Below, piece after piece: positions 13,780-26,207 of a stretch of DNA of 64,000 bases (positions within the stretch are counted from its first letter, which is position 1; the number at the start of each line of letters is the position of its first letter). The stretch comes from Xylaria sp. FL1777 (Eukaryota; Ascomycota; Sordariomycetes; Xylariales; Xylariaceae). The position numbers were made by a program, and so were the translations under genes. Under the pieces are notes generated by a model. The model did no database searches and was not told the origin of the DNA. It saw nothing but the letters and a program-made list of their open reading frames with translations. Location of the stretch: NCBI GenBank assembly GCA_022578965.1, contig MU400719.1:1-64000 (forward strand). The letters are read 5' to 3'.

Positions 13780-16700
13780 ATAGCGTTTTATATATGCTAT
13801 AACTACTATAAATTTCTAGTTATGCTTATAAATTTATTAAATATTTTTGCTACTTTTTAAAGTTATATATAAAAAGCACTTAATAATATAATAAATATAT
13901 TTTGCATTGCATATTTTAATAATATGCTTATTTTTTTTTTAAATAAAGATTTTTATACAAAATATATTTAAAACGTTATTAAAAAGCTATAAAAAGCAAA
14001 ACTATATGCTAAGCTATTTAAGTGCTAATTTTATTAAAAGAAAATCAAATTTTTAAGTTATATTATTTTTAGCTAAAAAATTAAAATGAACTTTTTACGT
14101 ATAAATACTATTTAGCAATAATTTATATTAAATATTTATTAAGCGTTATAATAATTCTTAAAGTTTTGTAATTTTTATTGCTGTTTTATAAACAAGTATT
14201 TTTATATTGCTGCGCTTTTATTTAAGTATTTAAAAAAAAACGTAATAAAAACAAAAAAAAGTTAAATCTTTTTAAATAGTTTTAAAAAAAAAGCTTTTAA
14301 AAACTTTTAAAATATATTTAAGCAAGCTATTTTTTTTATATATTTTAACCCTAAAAAACAAATATTGCTAAAAATTAATTTTTTTAAAGTAGCTTTTGCA
14401 AGAAATTTATTTTAGCAAAATAATTAAAGCATTTTTAAACTAGTTATGTTTTATTTTTAAAAGCTATTTAAAAAAAAAATGCAGTATAGTATGCTTAACT
14501 AAAAAATACTTGCAATAATAAATTACTTTAAGTATTAACAGCATTATTTATAAAAAAGCAATTTATTAATTAAAGTATTAATTAACTATATTAACTTTTA
14601 AGCGTTTATAAAAATATTAAAGCTTAATAAAAAGCAAGCTTGTTAATATTTATTATTAGTTTTTTTTAACTTTATTATTAAATATTAAGCAAGCAAAAAA
14701 AATAAAGCTAATTTCTTTTTATGCTATTTTAATTATATAGCTGTTTTACTTAGTAATATTAACATTTTTTTAACGTTAAAAAAAAAAGTTATAGTAGTAT
14801 AACAAATTAAAGTTTTTAATTTATATTTTAATGCTTAAGCTAAAGCTTTATACCTTAAGGCTATATTTACTAAAAAAGCTTTTTTTATTTAAGCAGTTAT
14901 ACGTTTGTATGCATAAATAGCTGCAAGCTTAAAAAAATTAAAAAATCTAAAGGCTTTTAAAAAACTAAAAAACCTTATTTAAAAAGTTTAAAAAAAAAAC
15001 CTTAAATGCTATATAATTATAAAGCAATTAAAAGCAAAAAAGCTTATAAATTTTTAATAATTAATAAAAAAATCTTTAGTTTGCTATAAAAACAAAATTT
15101 ATATTTTTTTTAAAAAAGCTATATATTTTTAACTTATTAAGCTATATTATAATAATCTTTTAGTTAAACATTTTAGCTAAAGCTGCACTTTAAAATTATT
15201 ACAACAAAAGTTTTATTAAAGCAACATAAAACTAAATATTAAAAAATATATATAAAGCTATATAATTTACTTTAAAATTAAAGCGAAATATTACTAAAAG
15301 TATAATAAATTTAATGTTTTATTAATATTTAATAAACTTATATAAAAGCTATTTATAAACTTTATTATAAGTTTGCTAAAAACCTTTTATAAAAAAAAAC
15401 TAATTAATATTATTTTTATTATTATAAATAAATTTACTAAGCTTATATATTTATTTTTAATTAATATTACTATAACTTTAGTTAAGCTAGCAGTTTTATT
15501 TTATTATAAAATTAAATATATTTATAATAGCTTAAAAAGCATTGTTTTTAATAAAAGCTTTGTTTTTATTAGCTAATTTTAGTTTAATTTATGCTATTAT
15601 TTAAAAGTTAAACAAAGGCTTTTAATAACATTTTACTTTAAAACTAATAAATAAACAAAATAAATAAACTAAGTAATTAAAAGCTATTTTAAGTGCTTTA
15701 TAAATAATAAACAAACTAATTAGCTTTAATTTTTACTTTAAGCTTTTTTTGCTATAAATTTTGCTATTAATTCTATAATTAAACGATTACTTTTTAAAGC
15801 TTTATATAGTTATATGCTAAAATTTTGTTTGTTTATTAAAAATAACTTTATATTAAAAAAGATTTTAGTTATATAAAAACGTTTTAATAAGTTATAAACT
15901 ATTAAAAACAAAATAATAAAGCAATAATAAATTATAACTAATAAATATATAAAACATTATAACAATAAATATAAATTTATAACCTTTAAAACTAAAAACT
16001 TAGTAGTACTATTAACAAAAAATATTAAGTTTAAAAATAAAAAGTTAGCGCTTAAGTTTATTAAACCTTTTTAAATTCTTTTTATAGTTAGTTTATAAGC
16101 ATATTATATTAGTTTTTTAGAACAATATAGCTGTTTTTATTCTGTTTTTTTAATTTAGCTGCTTAAGCTTTAAAAAGCTAAACATAAATATAGTTTACTT
16201 ATGTTAAACTTTGAAAATAAATTAAAAAAATAAAAAGTTAAAAATATAGTAAATAAAATAACTTATAATAAAAAAAAATATTATTTTATTAAATAAAAAA
16301 GCTAGCTAACTAAGTATAATTAGTAGGTATTTATTATTAATATTATAGCTTTTAAAGCAATTAAAAACTTTAAAAAGCGTTTAAGTTACAAAAAAAAAGC
16401 AAAGCTATTAAGCTAATAAAATAGTACTAATTTATTATTAATTTAGCTATAAACTAAAGCTTAAATATATTATATATACTAATTAGTTATTTTTTTATTT
16501 TTAATTATATAATAAAAATTGCATTTATTGCTTTAAGTTTTAAAATATTTGCGCTTTATTAATAAGCTATACGTAAAGATACTATAAATAAGTTATAATA
16601 TTTTTACAGAAAGGCCTTAAAACATTAATTATTAAACTTTAAAACATCTTTATATTAAAAAAAGCTAACTAAATACTTTTATTTATGCTTATTAGTAATA

Positions 16701-17562
16701 GTTAATATAGCTTTATATATATCTTTTTTAAAAAAAATAAAAGTAGCTCTTTAAGCTGCATATTTATAGTTTATAACTTGTACTTTAAGTATAATTAAAC
16801 AAACATATTGCTAGCGTTAAAAATAGTTTTAATTCTGTTAAAAAATCTTATAAAATTAGTTTAAATAAAGCTATTTATAGCGCTTATACAAAGGGGCTTA
16901 ATAGCTTAACAAGCTAAAGATTTGCGCTTTATTACTAAGTGCTTATATTTAGCACAATGTTTTTGCATTGCTAATTATTAGCTAAACCTTATATAAAATA
17001 AAGATAAAACAACTTATTTTTACGTTACTAATTTTGCTAATTAATTAAAACTAGGCTTTATAAGTTAACAAAAAACATAAAAATGCCTTTAAAAAGCAAA
17101 ACTACATAGCTGCAAAGTTAACATAATAATTGTTTAAAATCTCCTAAATAATAGCACGATTTTTATTTATAATAACTTTTTTATAGTTATTTTTCTAAAA
17201 AACAAAAAAATAAACAAACTAGTTTAATAACTTTTAAATGTATATTGCATTAAAATATAATATAGTAAATAGCTAACTTATTAGTAAAACTAATTTAAAA
17301 TAAATATAAATTAATTTATAAGCTTGCATAAAGTATAGCTGTTTATATAGCTTATATAAGTTATTACTCCTAGGTTTTTGAATTTACAAACTATATTTAA
17401 AGAACTATTGCTTTTTTAATAGTTTTATACTTTTTGTTTTTAGCTTTAGTGGTTTGCTTGCAAGGTTTATAAACAGGAGTTACTATAAAAACAAGCTAAC
17501 GTTTAGCTAGCGTAAAAACTTTAACATTTGTATTAAAATTAAACTTATTTTTTGCGTTATTT
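13780..17562 (+). pseudogene. Element B pol (reverse transcriptase and integrase), decayed
   Basis: Near 13,800 the plus strand encodes L-x-N-x-x-A-T-F, matching the P-F-G-L-x-N-A-P-A-T-F block of Gypsy reverse transcriptase. The Y-F-N-N box follows at 13,912-13,923, then M-L-I-F. The integrase core at 15,373-15,576 shows N-K-F-T-K (from D-R-F-T-K) and S-I-V-F-N-K (from S-I-V-S-D-R) at the right spacing. Downstream sequence to 17,562 should hold the rest of the integrase but cannot be read. Stop codons and D-to-N changes throughout make it inactive. Confidence 0.75.
13912..13923 (+). other. RIP-altered YxDD box of element B reverse transcriptase
   Basis: TAT TTT AAT AAT reads Y-F-N-N and is preceded by C-I-A and followed by M-L-I-F. 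This fits a Gypsy Y-[LF]-D-D box with both catalytic aspartates lost. Confidence 0.85.
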
Positions 17563-18040
17563 TGTAACGGACCTGTTATACATTAATATAACGGGTTTGC
17601 TTTTGGAGTTTTGATTTGCAGGTAATAATAGGATCTTTAACGGTAGTTCGTTAGGAAGGTTTTCGGGGTATTTTTACTACTGTGCATTAATAGGGATCTT
17701 AAGAGATTAAAAATGTATTAGTGCTTAGCAGTTATAAAGAAATTAATAACTAAAAAACTAGAACTAAGTAAGTAACTAAATATAAAAAGTGCATAATTAT
17801 ATAAACAAAGAAAAAGTAAAAAAAGTAGTAACTTTTTTTGGATTACTGCAAGTTTAGTAAGCATTAGATTACTGTAAGCTTAGTAAGCTTTAAATTATTG
17901 TAAGCTTAGTAAGCTTTGGATTACTGTAAGCTTAGTAAGCTGTTATGTAATTTTAGCTTTAGTTAGCAAAAAAAAGGTATAAAGTATATATAAAAGTATT
18001 AAGCTGCTTTAAAAGTTACTTTTGTGCTAATTTTGTAATA
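17563..18040 (-). repeat. LTR of element C (3' LTR in transcriptional sense)
   Basis: It is 478 bp, reading TGTAACGG..TGTAATA on the plus strand. It pairs with 24,753-25,230 without length difference. It contains about four tandem copies of a 26-bp unit at 17,839-17,940. Confidence 0.93.
17839..17940. repeat. Four tandem copies of a ~26-bp unit inside the element C LTR
   Basis: The unit is close to GATTACTGTAAGCTTAGTAAGC plus a short spacer and occurs four times head to tail. The same array is present at 25,030-25,130 in the other LTR, so it predates the insertion. Confidence 0.85.
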
Positions 18041-19878
18041 TTATTTCTTTTTTTTTAAAATTGTTGTTTTAATAATTTTTTGTAAGTATTCTTTTTTTTT
18101 TTTTTTTTTATATATTATAATGTTAAAGCGTATTAAAAAGACTAACTGCTTATTTAAAATAAAGCAAAAACTTGTTTTTGCTTTTTTTATTGACTTTATA
18201 AGCTATAAAGTTATGCTTTGCTTTTGCTGCTTTAATTAGTTATTAATATGCAAAATAACAAATGATATGTTTTGTTGTTTTAAATGTGTATGTGCTAGCT
18301 GCTTTTATAACAAATTAAAGGTTTTAATTAACTTAATTAATAATATAGTTTTTGAACACTGTTGTTTTAAAAAAGAAAAAAAGCAAGCAAAATAATAGTT
18401 ATTTTTAGTTTAGGAAGAATTAAAACAAGCTTAAGATAGCTTTAATTTTATTTTAAGCAAGTTAGCTTAGCTTTATATATAAAAACGTTTTTTAAAAGCA
18501 AAAAATATTAAAATAGTTTAGCAAAAGCTTTAGTTCTTAAATAAACTAGATAAAATAAAGCGTATTAAAAAGAAACAAAAAGCGCTAGCAAAAAAGCAAA
18601 AATAACAAGAAAAGCGAGCTAAAATAACGCAAGCTGCTTTATTTAAGTTTAATTAGGATTTTTTAGGCGTTTTTTTTAAGGTTAACTTTTTTTTTTTAGT
18701 TTTAAGCAATTAAAATGTTAGCAGTAAAACTAATTTATAACTATTTTAGTAGTTTTTAAGTGTTTTTTAGGTTTTTAAGTATTATTAGCATATAAATATT
18801 TTTTTTATTTAATAAAATACTTTAAGTTATTGTTGTTTTAATAGAAATTTAGTATACTTTTAACTTTATAAATGTTTTAATTCGTTTTTATTTTTAGTTA
18901 TATTTTAATAAGTGTTTTAATAAGTATTAGTTTTAGTAAAAAAATGTAAAAAATAAGGTAAATTTGCATATTCTTTAGTAATAATAGTTTATAATTAGTA
19001 AATAAAATAACTTCTTTAATTTTAAAAGAGCTAAGTTTTTTAAATTCTAATTTATTGCTTAGTTGTTTTGTTTTAATTTAAAAGATATTAATGTTTGCAT
19101 TTTATTTTTGTTGTAGCAAGTAAACTTTGTTTTCTTTTTTAAAGGTTAGTTCTTTAGTTTGTTTTTTGTTGTAGTATATTAATATTTGTTGTTATAAAAA
19201 TTAAAAGCGTAGTTATAGTTTAGCTTATAATGTTTTGATTTTTGTTATAATAGTTCTTGCTTAAAGTATTATAGTTAAAATAGCAAGTATTTTTATTAAT
19301 GTTTTTTTTTGTTTTTTAATAGTTGCTTGCTATTTATAAACGGCTTTATGCGGAAATATATTTATATTTTTGTTTGTTAATATATTATATAAAATTTGTG
19401 CTATTAGTAATAGTTCTATTTAATTATTTTGTTAGTAGTTAATATAACTTTATAAATATTATTTTAGTATTTAGTTTAGTTTTTTTGTTTGTTTATTTGT
19501 TTATAAGTAGTAAGCAATTAAAAACTTTAATTTAATACCGATAAATTTAAAAAAACTAGTTTTAAACTTAAAAGTAAACAATTTATTTTAGTTTAAAATA
19601 ATTCTTTTTAGTAGCTTATATTTATTTAAATATTAGCGTATAAAGGCGTATGCAAGTTGTTTAGCTATTGCATTTTTTTTAAACGGTAAAAAGTAAGCAT
19701 ACTTAATAAGTTTATTAATAATAATTCATATTTTATTATATTATACTTTTATAACTAAATTAATTAATAAAAATAATGCTATAATAAAATTTTAAGCAAT
19801 AGTATGCTATGCTTATTTAAGTATTTATATAAGTTATAGTAGTTTATAAAGCTTATGTTAAGCTGCTTTAGCTTTATT

Positions 19879-19890
19879 GCAAATATTGCA
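19879..19890 (-). other. Integrase zinc-binding C-x2-C of element C
   Basis: On the minus strand the codons give C-N-I-C, preceded by V-K-K and followed by N-K-A-K. This resembles the second half of the HHCC zinc finger of Gypsy integrases (C-x-x-C-x-x-x-K). Confidence 0.7.
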
Positions 19891-21045
19891 CTTTTTTACA
19901 ATAAATTTAATTATATTTTATAGTTTTAAAAAATTGTATTTTTTTTGTAGTTGTTTAACTGTTTTTATTGCTTCTTAGTGTTTATATAATAAATATTTAT
20001 AGAATTTTTTAATAAACTTGTTTTGTAAAGATTCCAGTAAATAAACCTTACGTTTATATATTAGCTTATTATTTTTTAATTTTTTATGCTTTTATAGCTA
20101 TGCTAATTTTTCTAAGTTATAAGCTTATTATAGCTATATATTTATAAAGTTCTTAAGTATAGCTTTAATTTTTAAGCTTTTATTTTTTTAAGGATATAAT
20201 ACTTAAATATTCTTTTTTAGAACTTTAAATTTTTTTTAACTTCGTTAGCTTAGTATGTTTGCTTAAATATTTTTTTTTCTTTTAATGTAGCATATTTTAA
20301 AGTTAAATTTAAAAAAAAAAACTATTTAATTTTTATGTTGTTTAGTAATCTTTTATATAGTTATAAATTTTGTTAAGTTTTAATAATTTAAATAAATTTT
20401 AATTAGCTTTATAGTTTTTATAAGAAATAGTTTTTACTTTTTAAGTGCTATAATAATTGCAAGTAGTTCTTTATTATATATAAAGTATTATAATGCTATA
20501 TTTTGTAGTGCTTTAAAGTAATAAGCTACTAAGTGCTATTTTTTGTTGTTTTTTAGTTGTTTTAAAACTTCTGCAATTATACTATTTAAAGCATTTATTT
20601 TTAGCTTCTTTTTTTTTTATAGATTAAGTAGTTTAACTATAAGATTAAAAATAACTTTTAGTTTTAGTTTTTTAAAAGCTTTTTAAGCTTTCTTTAAAAT
20701 TAAAAAGGATTTTTTTTTATATTTTTTTTTTGTGTATTTTATAAAGTAAGTTGCTATTTTCCTAAAGTTTTAAATTAACATTTAAACATAGTTTAAAAAT
20801 CTTAATGCTTGTTATATATTTGTAATAGTAACTAAGTTAAATATTTTTTAGTTTTGTACTATATTAATTTTTAATTATTAAATCTATATTTATTCTAAAG
20901 TAATTATAAATCTTAAAAAGTTGATTTTTTATGTATGCTATATATACTTTTTTGTATTAAATTATAATTCTGCTTATTTAAGTGTTTTTAATACTTAAGT
21001 TATGTGTTTTTTATGTTTTTTTAATGTTTTAAAGTAGATTAAAAT

Positions 21046-21057
21046 ATTATTTAAGTA
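21046..21057 (-). other. RIP-altered YxDD box of element C reverse transcriptase
   Basis: The minus-strand codons TAC TTA AAT AAT give Y-L-N-N, followed by I-L-I-Y. This is the Gypsy Y-L-D-D-I-L-I-Y block with both aspartates turned into asparagines. Confidence 0.88.
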
Positions 21058-24000
21058 AATAAACATAAATTTGTTTAAAAACTTCCGTAAAATTGTTATT
21101 ATTATGTATTAAAAGCTAATTAATGCGTTCTGTAGTTCTTATAGCATAACTATATATTTATATAGTTTATATACTGTTTATATAGCAGTTTTTTATTTTT
21201 TTTTTTTAGCTATTTTAATAGCATAATATTTATTTAGAATATTAACTGTTATAAACTATTTTGTTTAGCTAATGTTTTTTTTTATAGTTACTAGTAAAAT
21301 AAAGAAATATTTATTTGCAATAATAATTATGTTTAATAGTTAGTAGTTAATAATTACTTGCTATATTAGTTTTTCTTTTTTATTAATTAGTTGTTTTTTA
21401 TTTTTTATTTTAAGTACTAGCATTATAAAGTATTTAGCAGATAATTAAAACTTTTTTAAGAATTTTTTTGCTAGATTTTTTTAAATGTATTTCTATAAAG
21501 CATTTGTTTTGTTTAAGCTTATGTAGTATACTTAATAAAGCTTTAGTTAATATTTTTTTTTAATAAGAATATAATGATTTTATAAGCTGTGTTTAAAAAG
21601 TTTTTTTTTTTTTTTTTTTTTAAACAGTTTATAAAATTTGTAATATACTTTTGGTATTTTATTTAGGATTTTTTTTGCAATTTTTCTGATTTTTTTGCTT
21701 TGTTTTTTATTTTCTTAATTAATAGTTTTTACTTTTTATTAAATCAAAAGGTTGCTAGTTTTTAGCTATAGTATTCCTAAAATAATATTATAATTAAATA
21801 TATTAGCAATATTTAATATAATTTGTTTTTTGTGTTCTTATATAAATATATTAAAAAGTTTAGTTTTTTTAAGTATACAACTGTTATTATAGCTAAAAGT
21901 GCTTTTATTAAATCTTTTAATCTTTTAGGATTTTTGCTTGTATTTTTAAGAAATTTTATTTTGTTTTGCTACTTTAAGTAAAATTATGTTAGCTTATGCT
22001 TTTAAGTTAATTAAAGTGTTATACTTTTTTTTTTAATATATAAGTTTAACTTCAAATTAATTTTATTAGTTATTGCATTAAACTTTACGTAAAGCTTTAG
22101 TTTTTTTAGCTATTTACTGCTTTTTTAGCGAGTGCTTATTTCGTTTTTTGACTTTTTTTTGTTAAATGTTTAAATGCTTGTTTTATTTTGTACTTTAGAT
22201 ATTATTGCGCTTTGTTTTGTTTTTGCTTTTAAGCAAGCTTTAAATTGCAGTTTTTAAGCTCTTTTGCTTTTAGCAACTATTTTTTAATACAATTATGCTT
22301 TAATTAGCTAATAATATTTACAGTAGTTATTTTTACATTTTTTTAAACTAGTATTATAAGTACAGTTAGAATTTTTCTTAAATATTGCAAATTTTTATAG
22401 ATTTTTATAGTAAACTATAGTTATAATTAACTACTTTAATTTATAAAAGTTCTATATTTTTGTTTTTATAATTTGTTTAAAAAACTAATTATTTTTTAAT
22501 TTATTAAGTAAATATTAGTAATAATAATATACTACATAGTAATTTTATAGTATTTTGTTATGTTTTAAATCTTTTAAGCATAAAATATTATTATTGTTTT
22601 TTATTATAGTTTTGTTATAGTAGTAACTCTTAGCAATTAGTTAAATTGCTAGCTTTAGTTTTTAAAATATATTAGTTTTTGCGCTAACTATTAGTACTTT
22701 TTTGTTTTGTTGCATTTAAAGCAGTTTAAACTATAAAAATACTTTGTTTATTTTTATTAGTTTTTTTTTTGTAGTGTTTTTTATAGCTTTTAATTTTATT
22801 TATTTTTGCTTTAAAGTTTTATAAGTTTTATTTTTTTAAGTCTATTTAGCAACTAAATGTTTTAGTAGTTTATAATTAGTTTAATAACTATACTATTTAT
22901 AGTTATAGTTTTATTTTTTTAAATATAACTTTTTTTTAGGCCACATTTTAAGCTTTAGTAGTTTAAAGTTTTTATAGTTTTATAAGTCTGCTAACTACAT
23001 TAATTTACTACTTTTTATTGTTTGCTATTCTTAATTAAACTATTTTTTTAAGTTATATACTAAACAACTTTAATTATTTGTATAGCAAATATATCCTTTT
23101 GTAATTTGTTTTAATAACTGCAAAGCTTTTAAATAATATTTATATGTTTGTTTATTTTAACTTATATAAATAAAGCATTTAAATTTGTTTAGTATAGCAC
23201 TTTTGTTTTAACTTAAAATAGCAACTTTATATTTTTGCTTTAAAAATATATTTTTTAAATTGTTTTATTGTTTTTTGTTGTTTTAAGCTTTTATAATTTG
23301 TACTTTTTTCTTAAGTTAAAAAATTTTTTCTTTTTTATAGCTTTTTTTTTCGTTTTTTTTCTTAAATTAGCATTGTTTTTAAAAGTGTTCTTTTTTTCTA
23401 CAGTTATAATATTTAACTTTAAACATATCTTAAGGTTGTTATTTTTAGACTTTATTAATTTGCTTAGATTTTTGTTTAATATTCTCTTAAGTATTTTTTT
23501 TTTGTTTTTTTTAGTTCTTTTAGTTTTAAGGTACTAATTAAATAATTGTTAATTAATTATAATAGCTATATTAATATACATATTAATTTTTGCTAGTTTA
23601 TTTATTTTGCATAGTTTGTTTTAAACTTAAGTCTTAAGTTTACTATAAAATAAATAAAATAGTGCAAGCTTAAGCAATCTTAAGATTACTACTAATTGTT
23701 TAAACTTTATAGCATAATTTATTACTACTTTTGTTTATTTTAAGCAGTAAAGTGCTTTTTTTATGTGTTTTGCTTTTTAAGTATTTTTAAATAGTGCTTT
23801 TATTTAATTTTTAAACTTAACATAGTTTTTAAAAATTTTTTTTGTTTTTAGCTTAAAGTTAGTTAATTTGTTAGCTTTTAAGAAATCTTTTAAAATAAGT
23901 TAAAACTATTTTAGTACTTTTTTTAACAAAAACTATAAAATAATTATTATTTTTTGATCTTTTTTTATAATAGTAGTAAAATGCTATTTTAAATAAAGTT

Positions 24001-24752
24001 TAGCATAAATTAAAAAAGCTTTTATATTTGTAGATTTATTATAAAGCTTTAAAGCAGTAAGTTTAAAACTTTTAATGTTTAGCATTTTTAATATTATAAA
24101 TAATTTTAATAGTAAAAGCAGTAATAGTAATAAAAGGTTAAGTTTTTTATTTTAAGTTATTATTTTAAGTGTAGTAGTAGTAAAAATAAGCGTTAGGTTT
24201 ACTAGTAGTAATATTAGCGTTAGTTATAACATAATTACTTGTTTAAAACTTTAACTTGTTATTATAGTAGTAATTATTACTGCTGCTTTAATTATTATTA
24301 CTAAAGTTTGCATTAGTTTAAAAGTTATAATGCTTAATGTTTAAGCTGCTTTTTAAGTTAAAACAACTAGTTTGCTTTGTAGTACTAGTATTAACGTTAG
24401 CTTTTTTTTATTATTACTGCTTAACTTTTTTTTTCTTGCTACTGCTTTTTCTTTAATAAGGGTAGCTAATAAAAATGCTAAGGTTTATTATTTTAATACG
24501 TTATTAGTTCTAAAAGTCTTTAAAATTTTTAAACTTAATTTTTAACTTTTTGTTTTTAGTAATATAACTTAAATTTAGTTTATTAATTATTAAGTGAAGT
24601 TTACTTACGCAATGCTGTTTAGTATTCTTGTTTTTTAAATATTTCTTTAGTATACTTTTAAAAGTTTATTTTATAAATCGTTTATTATTTAATTTTTTAT
24701 ACCAGTATTTATTTTTGTTTATTAAGTCTTATTAATTAAAAAGCTATTAAAG

Positions 24753-25230
24753 TATAACAAACTTATTATATATTAATATAACAGGTTTGCTTTTAAAGTC
24801 TTAATTTGTAAGTAATAATAAGATTTTTAACAGTAGTCCGTTAAGGAGGTTTTCGGGGTACTTTTACTACTATGCATTAATAAAAATCTTAAAAAATTAA
24901 AAGTATATTAATGCTTAGCAGTTATAAAAAAATTAATAGCTAAAAAATTAAAACTAAGTAAGTAATTAAATATAAAAAGTATATAATTATATAAATAAAA
25001 GAAAAATAAAAAAAGTAGTAACTTCTTTTAAATTACTGCAAGTTTAGTAAGCACTAAATTACTATAAGCTTAGTAAGCCTTAGATTACCGTAAGCCTAGT
25101 AAGCCTTGGATTACTATAAGCCTAGTAAGCCGTTATGTAACCTCGGCTCTAGTTAGCAAAAAAAAGGTGCAAAGTATGTATAAAGGCATTAAGCCGCTCT
25201 AAAGGCTACCTTTATGCTAATTTCGTAACA
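24753..25230 (-). repeat. LTR of element C (5' LTR in transcriptional sense)
   Basis: It is 478 bp, reading TATAACAA..CGTAACA on the plus strand. It is the better preserved end, with GC-containing stretches around 25,075-25,225. Comparison with 17,563-18,040 shows almost only C/T and G/A differences. Confidence 0.93.
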
Positions 25231-26009
25231 TATTTATATTAAAATTATATAAAACAACATTTAGATCTTTATTTAGATTTATAAGGTTTAGATTATTTTT
25301 ATTTTTATTTTTATTTTTTTTTTTTTAATTTATAAAAAGCCTAATAGTATTTATATTTTTATTAAAATTAAAGCTGTTTTAAAAAAAAAGCAAACTGCTA
25401 AAACTTTTATTTTTATTATTAGAGTTATTAAACTTTTAGCAAAAAAGTTTATTAAAGTTTTATTTTATAGTAAAATTAGACTTATTTTTGGATAAATTTA
25501 AGCATAAAGCAAATTGTAATGATTTTTTATGTTTACGTTTATAATTATAGCTTTAACTACAATTACATTTATATGTACTATTTTTAATTACTACAGGTTT
25601 AAGTAGCATAATTATAATATAAATAATAATTAAAAAAAAAGCAAAAAAAATGTAAAATAAGTATAAAAATAGCAGTAGTAAAATATATAATTAAAACTAA
25701 TTGTTTAGCAGCAATTAAAGAAAAAAGAAAAAAAAAAAAAAAAAAAAAGAATATATAACAATAAAGGTATAAACGCAAAACCTGCTATAAATATAGCATA
25801 AAACAAACATAACTTAACACATAAACACAAGCATAAATACATAAGTACTTTAATTACTATATTATATAAACATTTTATTTAATATATTATATTTATGCTT
25901 AATTACTTTATATTACTTTACTTTACTACTTATACTTAAAATTAATTACTTTAATTAATTTTACTTATATATAAGTTAAAAACAACTTAATTAGAAAAAA
26001 AGGAATAGT

Positions 26010-26202
26010 TGTTATAATTAAGCTACTTAAATACTTTAACACATATTATAAGTTATATGTATATATAAAATATTCTTTTTATACTTATTTTATAAAAGTT
26101 TTTTCCCTTTTTTAAGCTTTAGTTTTATTAAATATTTACTATAAAACTAAAGATATATTAACTATTATACTTAACCTTTAATGCTTTATACCTCTTGTAA
26201 TA
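26010..26202 (+). repeat. 3' LTR of element B
   Basis: It is a 193-bp direct copy of 10,745-10,937, followed by the duplication TTAGC (26,203-26,207) that matches 10,740-10,744. Confidence 0.92.
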
Positions 26203-26207
26203 TTAGC

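Larger units (their letters stand above)
18041..24752 (-). pseudogene. Element C gag-pol, RIP-degraded
   Basis: Read on the minus strand the order is the usual Gypsy one: a possible gag zinc knuckle (C-F-K-C, 22,712-22,723), the reverse transcriptase catalytic box (21,046-21,057, Y-L-N-N then I-L-I-Y), then the integrase zinc finger (19,879-19,890, C-N-I-C followed by N-K-A-K). Asp-to-Asn changes and many stops show RIP. An 89-codon plus-strand frame at 23,268-23,537, almost all F and L, is the complement of A-rich coding sequence, not a gene. Confidence 0.75.
17563..25230 (-). mobile_element. Gypsy element C, full length with both LTRs and target-site duplication
   Basis: It is a 7,668-bp LTR retrotransposon with two 478-bp direct repeats (17,563-18,040 and 24,753-25,230) and TATTT on both outer sides (17,558-17,562 and 25,231-25,235). 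Pol is on the minus strand: reverse transcriptase Y-L-N-N at 21,046-21,057 followed by I-L-I-Y, and the integrase zinc-binding C-x2-C at 19,879-19,890. A C-F-K-C block at 22,712-22,723 may be the gag zinc knuckle. The transcriptional 5' LTR is therefore the right-hand one. Its LTRs keep more G+C than those of B and D, in keeping with its innermost, youngest position. Confidence 0.93.
10745..26202 (+). mobile_element. Gypsy element B (LTR retrotransposon, interrupted by C)
   Basis: It is bounded by 193-bp direct LTRs (10,745-10,937 and 26,010-26,202) and flanked by TTAGC at 10,740-10,744 and 26,203-26,207, a target-site duplication in the integrase region of element D. Without nested element C its length is about 7.8 kb. 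The plus strand shows degraded gag (about 11-13 kb), reverse transcriptase (Y-F-N-N at 13,912-13,923) and integrase core (15,373-15,576). It is the same family as element A, in the opposite orientation. Strong RIP-like decay. Confidence 0.9.

Noticed and set aside
15373..15576. 67-codon frame as an independent gene
   Set aside because: Matches the order of Gypsy integrase core motifs in frame with element B pol; treated as a pol fossil.
23268..23537. 89-codon frame of mostly F and L
   Set aside because: Complement of A-rich coding sequence of element C; looks membrane-like only because of T-richness.
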